The position numbers were made by a program, and so were the translations under genes. Below, piece by piece: positions 42,732 through 43,290 of a stretch of 43,290 nt of DNA. Origin of the DNA: Clostridiales bacterium (GTDB lineage Bacteria; Bacillota; Clostridia; Oscillospirales; UBA644); NCBI GenBank assembly GCA_016281915.1, contig JAEEJO010000035.1, forward strand, positions 1 to 43,290. Reading direction: 5' to 3'. How positions within the stretch are numbered: position 1 is the stretch's first letter; each line of letters begins with the position of its first letter. A model generated the notes under the pieces. It was given only the letters and a program-made list of their open reading frames with translations. It did not search any database and was not told the DNA's origin.

Positions 42732-42910
42732 AATGAAGTCGCCCCTTGCGGGGCTAATGAAGACGCTTCGCTAATGAAGAAATGAAGACGCTCCCTGCGG
42801 TCGCTAATTAAGGAGCGGGGCGACTTCGCTTCATTAGGCGGCGTCGCCGCCGTCTTCATTAGTGAGCGAAGCGAACGACTTCATTAGGCGCTTTGCGCCG
42901 TCTTCATTAA
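42732..42910. repeat. nested palindromic repeat cluster (AATGAAG units)
   Basis: Four direct copies of AATGAAG (42732, 42756, 42773, 42781) are followed by four inverted copies, CTTCATT (42829, 42854, 42879, 42902). Small GC-rich palindromes such as GCCCC/GGGGC, GCGGC/GCCGC and GGCGC/GCGCC lie between them. The whole stretch could fold into one branched structure. It lies between the tRNA terminator and a convergent gene and contains no coding signal. It resembles REP or MITE-type intergenic repeats; no transposase is present. Confidence 0.85.
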
Positions 42911-42966
42911 CTCCTGTATTTCATGTTCTCTTGACTTCGTAACAATTATATTGCGGTTATGATTTG

Positions 42967-43290
42967 TCATCTTTTAACCGATGCCGCTTTCTTTTTTAAT
43001 ATAACAATGATAACGACTGCGATTATGACGGCGGCGGCTGCGGGGATTATTATGAACAGCGGATTGAATTTGCCCGTTTTTGTGACGTCTTTAGCGCCGG
43101 TATCCGGCTTTTTCGTTTCGGGAGCGTTGGTCGCCGCGTCCGTTACGGTCTGTGTATCGGTCTCCGTTTCGGCCTCGGATTCCGTCCCGGTTTCCGTCTG
43201 CGCCTCCGTTACGGCGCTCTGTTTTTTGTATATCATGTCCGAATACATAGCCCGCGGATCGTCCGTATAGCCCTTGATCCACGCTATATC
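42967..43290 (-). CDS. C-terminal part of a membrane-anchored surface protein (partial)
   Basis: The frame is open from the right edge and encodes the last 107 residues. It starts in a folded region (DIAWIKGYTDDPRAMYSDMI), then has a Thr/Glu/Ala-rich linker, KKPDTGAKD, a hydrophobic helix of about 20 residues (FIIIPAAAAVIIAVVIIVIL) and a basic tail ending KKKAASVKR. The layout is a stalk plus C-terminal membrane anchor. KPDTG resembles an LPXTG sorting signal but lacks the Leu, so sortase attachment is uncertain. The start and main domains lie beyond the window. Confidence 0.8.
   Translation of the reverse strand, partial: DIAWIKGYTDDPRAMYSDMIYKKQSAVTEAQTETGTESEAETETDTQTVTDAATNAPETKKPDTGAKDVTKTGKFNPLFIIIPAAAAVIIAVVIIVILKKKAASVKR

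Noticed and set aside
42521..42736. Open frame across both tRNA genes
   Set aside because: The region is fully explained by two cloverleaf tRNAs and a terminator.
42732..42910. CRISPR array
   Set aside because: The repeat boxes are only 7 bases, half are inverted, and the spacers are short palindromes, which does not fit a CRISPR.

Overview
The window looks like a chromosomal segment of an uncultured, gut-type member of the Clostridia (Firmicutes). Evidence: moderately AT-rich sequence, strong AGGAGG-type ribosome binding sites, near-consensus TTGACA/TATAAT promoters, U-tailed hairpin terminators, many lipoproteins with Clostridia-type signal peptides, and glycan-degrading enzymes. No genus can be assigned from the sequence alone. 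I see no phage, plasmid, insertion sequence, rRNA or CRISPR.

Layout. 1-950: tail of an unknown gene, then an HdeD-like membrane protein. 1007-7139 (minus): an envelope-stress-type operon encoding a 188-aa protein, a small membrane protein, an SPFH/zinc-ribbon protein, a zinc-ribbon membrane protein, a TPM-domain protein and a deacetylase-like protein. It resembles Bacillus ydjGHI without a recognisable pspA. 7286-12481 (minus): a sugar cluster (TIM-barrel isomerase, solute-binding lipoprotein, ThuA protein, Gfo/Idh/MocA oxidoreductase) led by a cyclophilin lipoprotein. 12644-14753 (minus): HAD hydrolase and FAD oxidoreductase. 14990-17577 (plus): a CadC-like ArsR repressor and a Zn/Cd/Pb P-type ATPase with two matching operators. 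17732-22449: two paralogous lipoproteins flanking a gene that has apparently lost its start codon, then two FtsX-like permeases without an ATPase. 22535-28878: a GH36-like glycosidase with an ElaA-type acetyltransferase, then an operon of CcdA, a TlpA-like thioredoxin, a queuosine-precursor-type transporter, an SDR and a GH20-like glycosidase. 28949-31837 (minus): a GH92 glycosidase and a small lipoprotein. 32084-35935: a 1283-aa beta-helix lipoprotein. 36326-42240: an oligopeptide ABC transporter operon (two permeases, two ATPases, binding protein). 42507-42730: tRNA-Thr and tRNA-Tyr with a terminator, followed by a palindromic repeat cluster and the 3' end of a surface-protein gene that runs off the window.

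The most striking observation is the binding protein of the peptide transporter (40456-42240). Its sequence reads as a circular permutation of a family-5 solute-binding protein: after the lipoprotein signal comes the segment that normally forms the C-terminal third, and only then the segment that normally forms the mature N terminus. The total length is normal and the junctions are in frame. Together the genes suggest a commensal that imports peptides and host- or plant-derived glycan fragments, trims the glycans inside the cell (GH20, GH36-like and GH92 enzymes all lack signal peptides), and maintains its envelope with an SPFH/TPM system.
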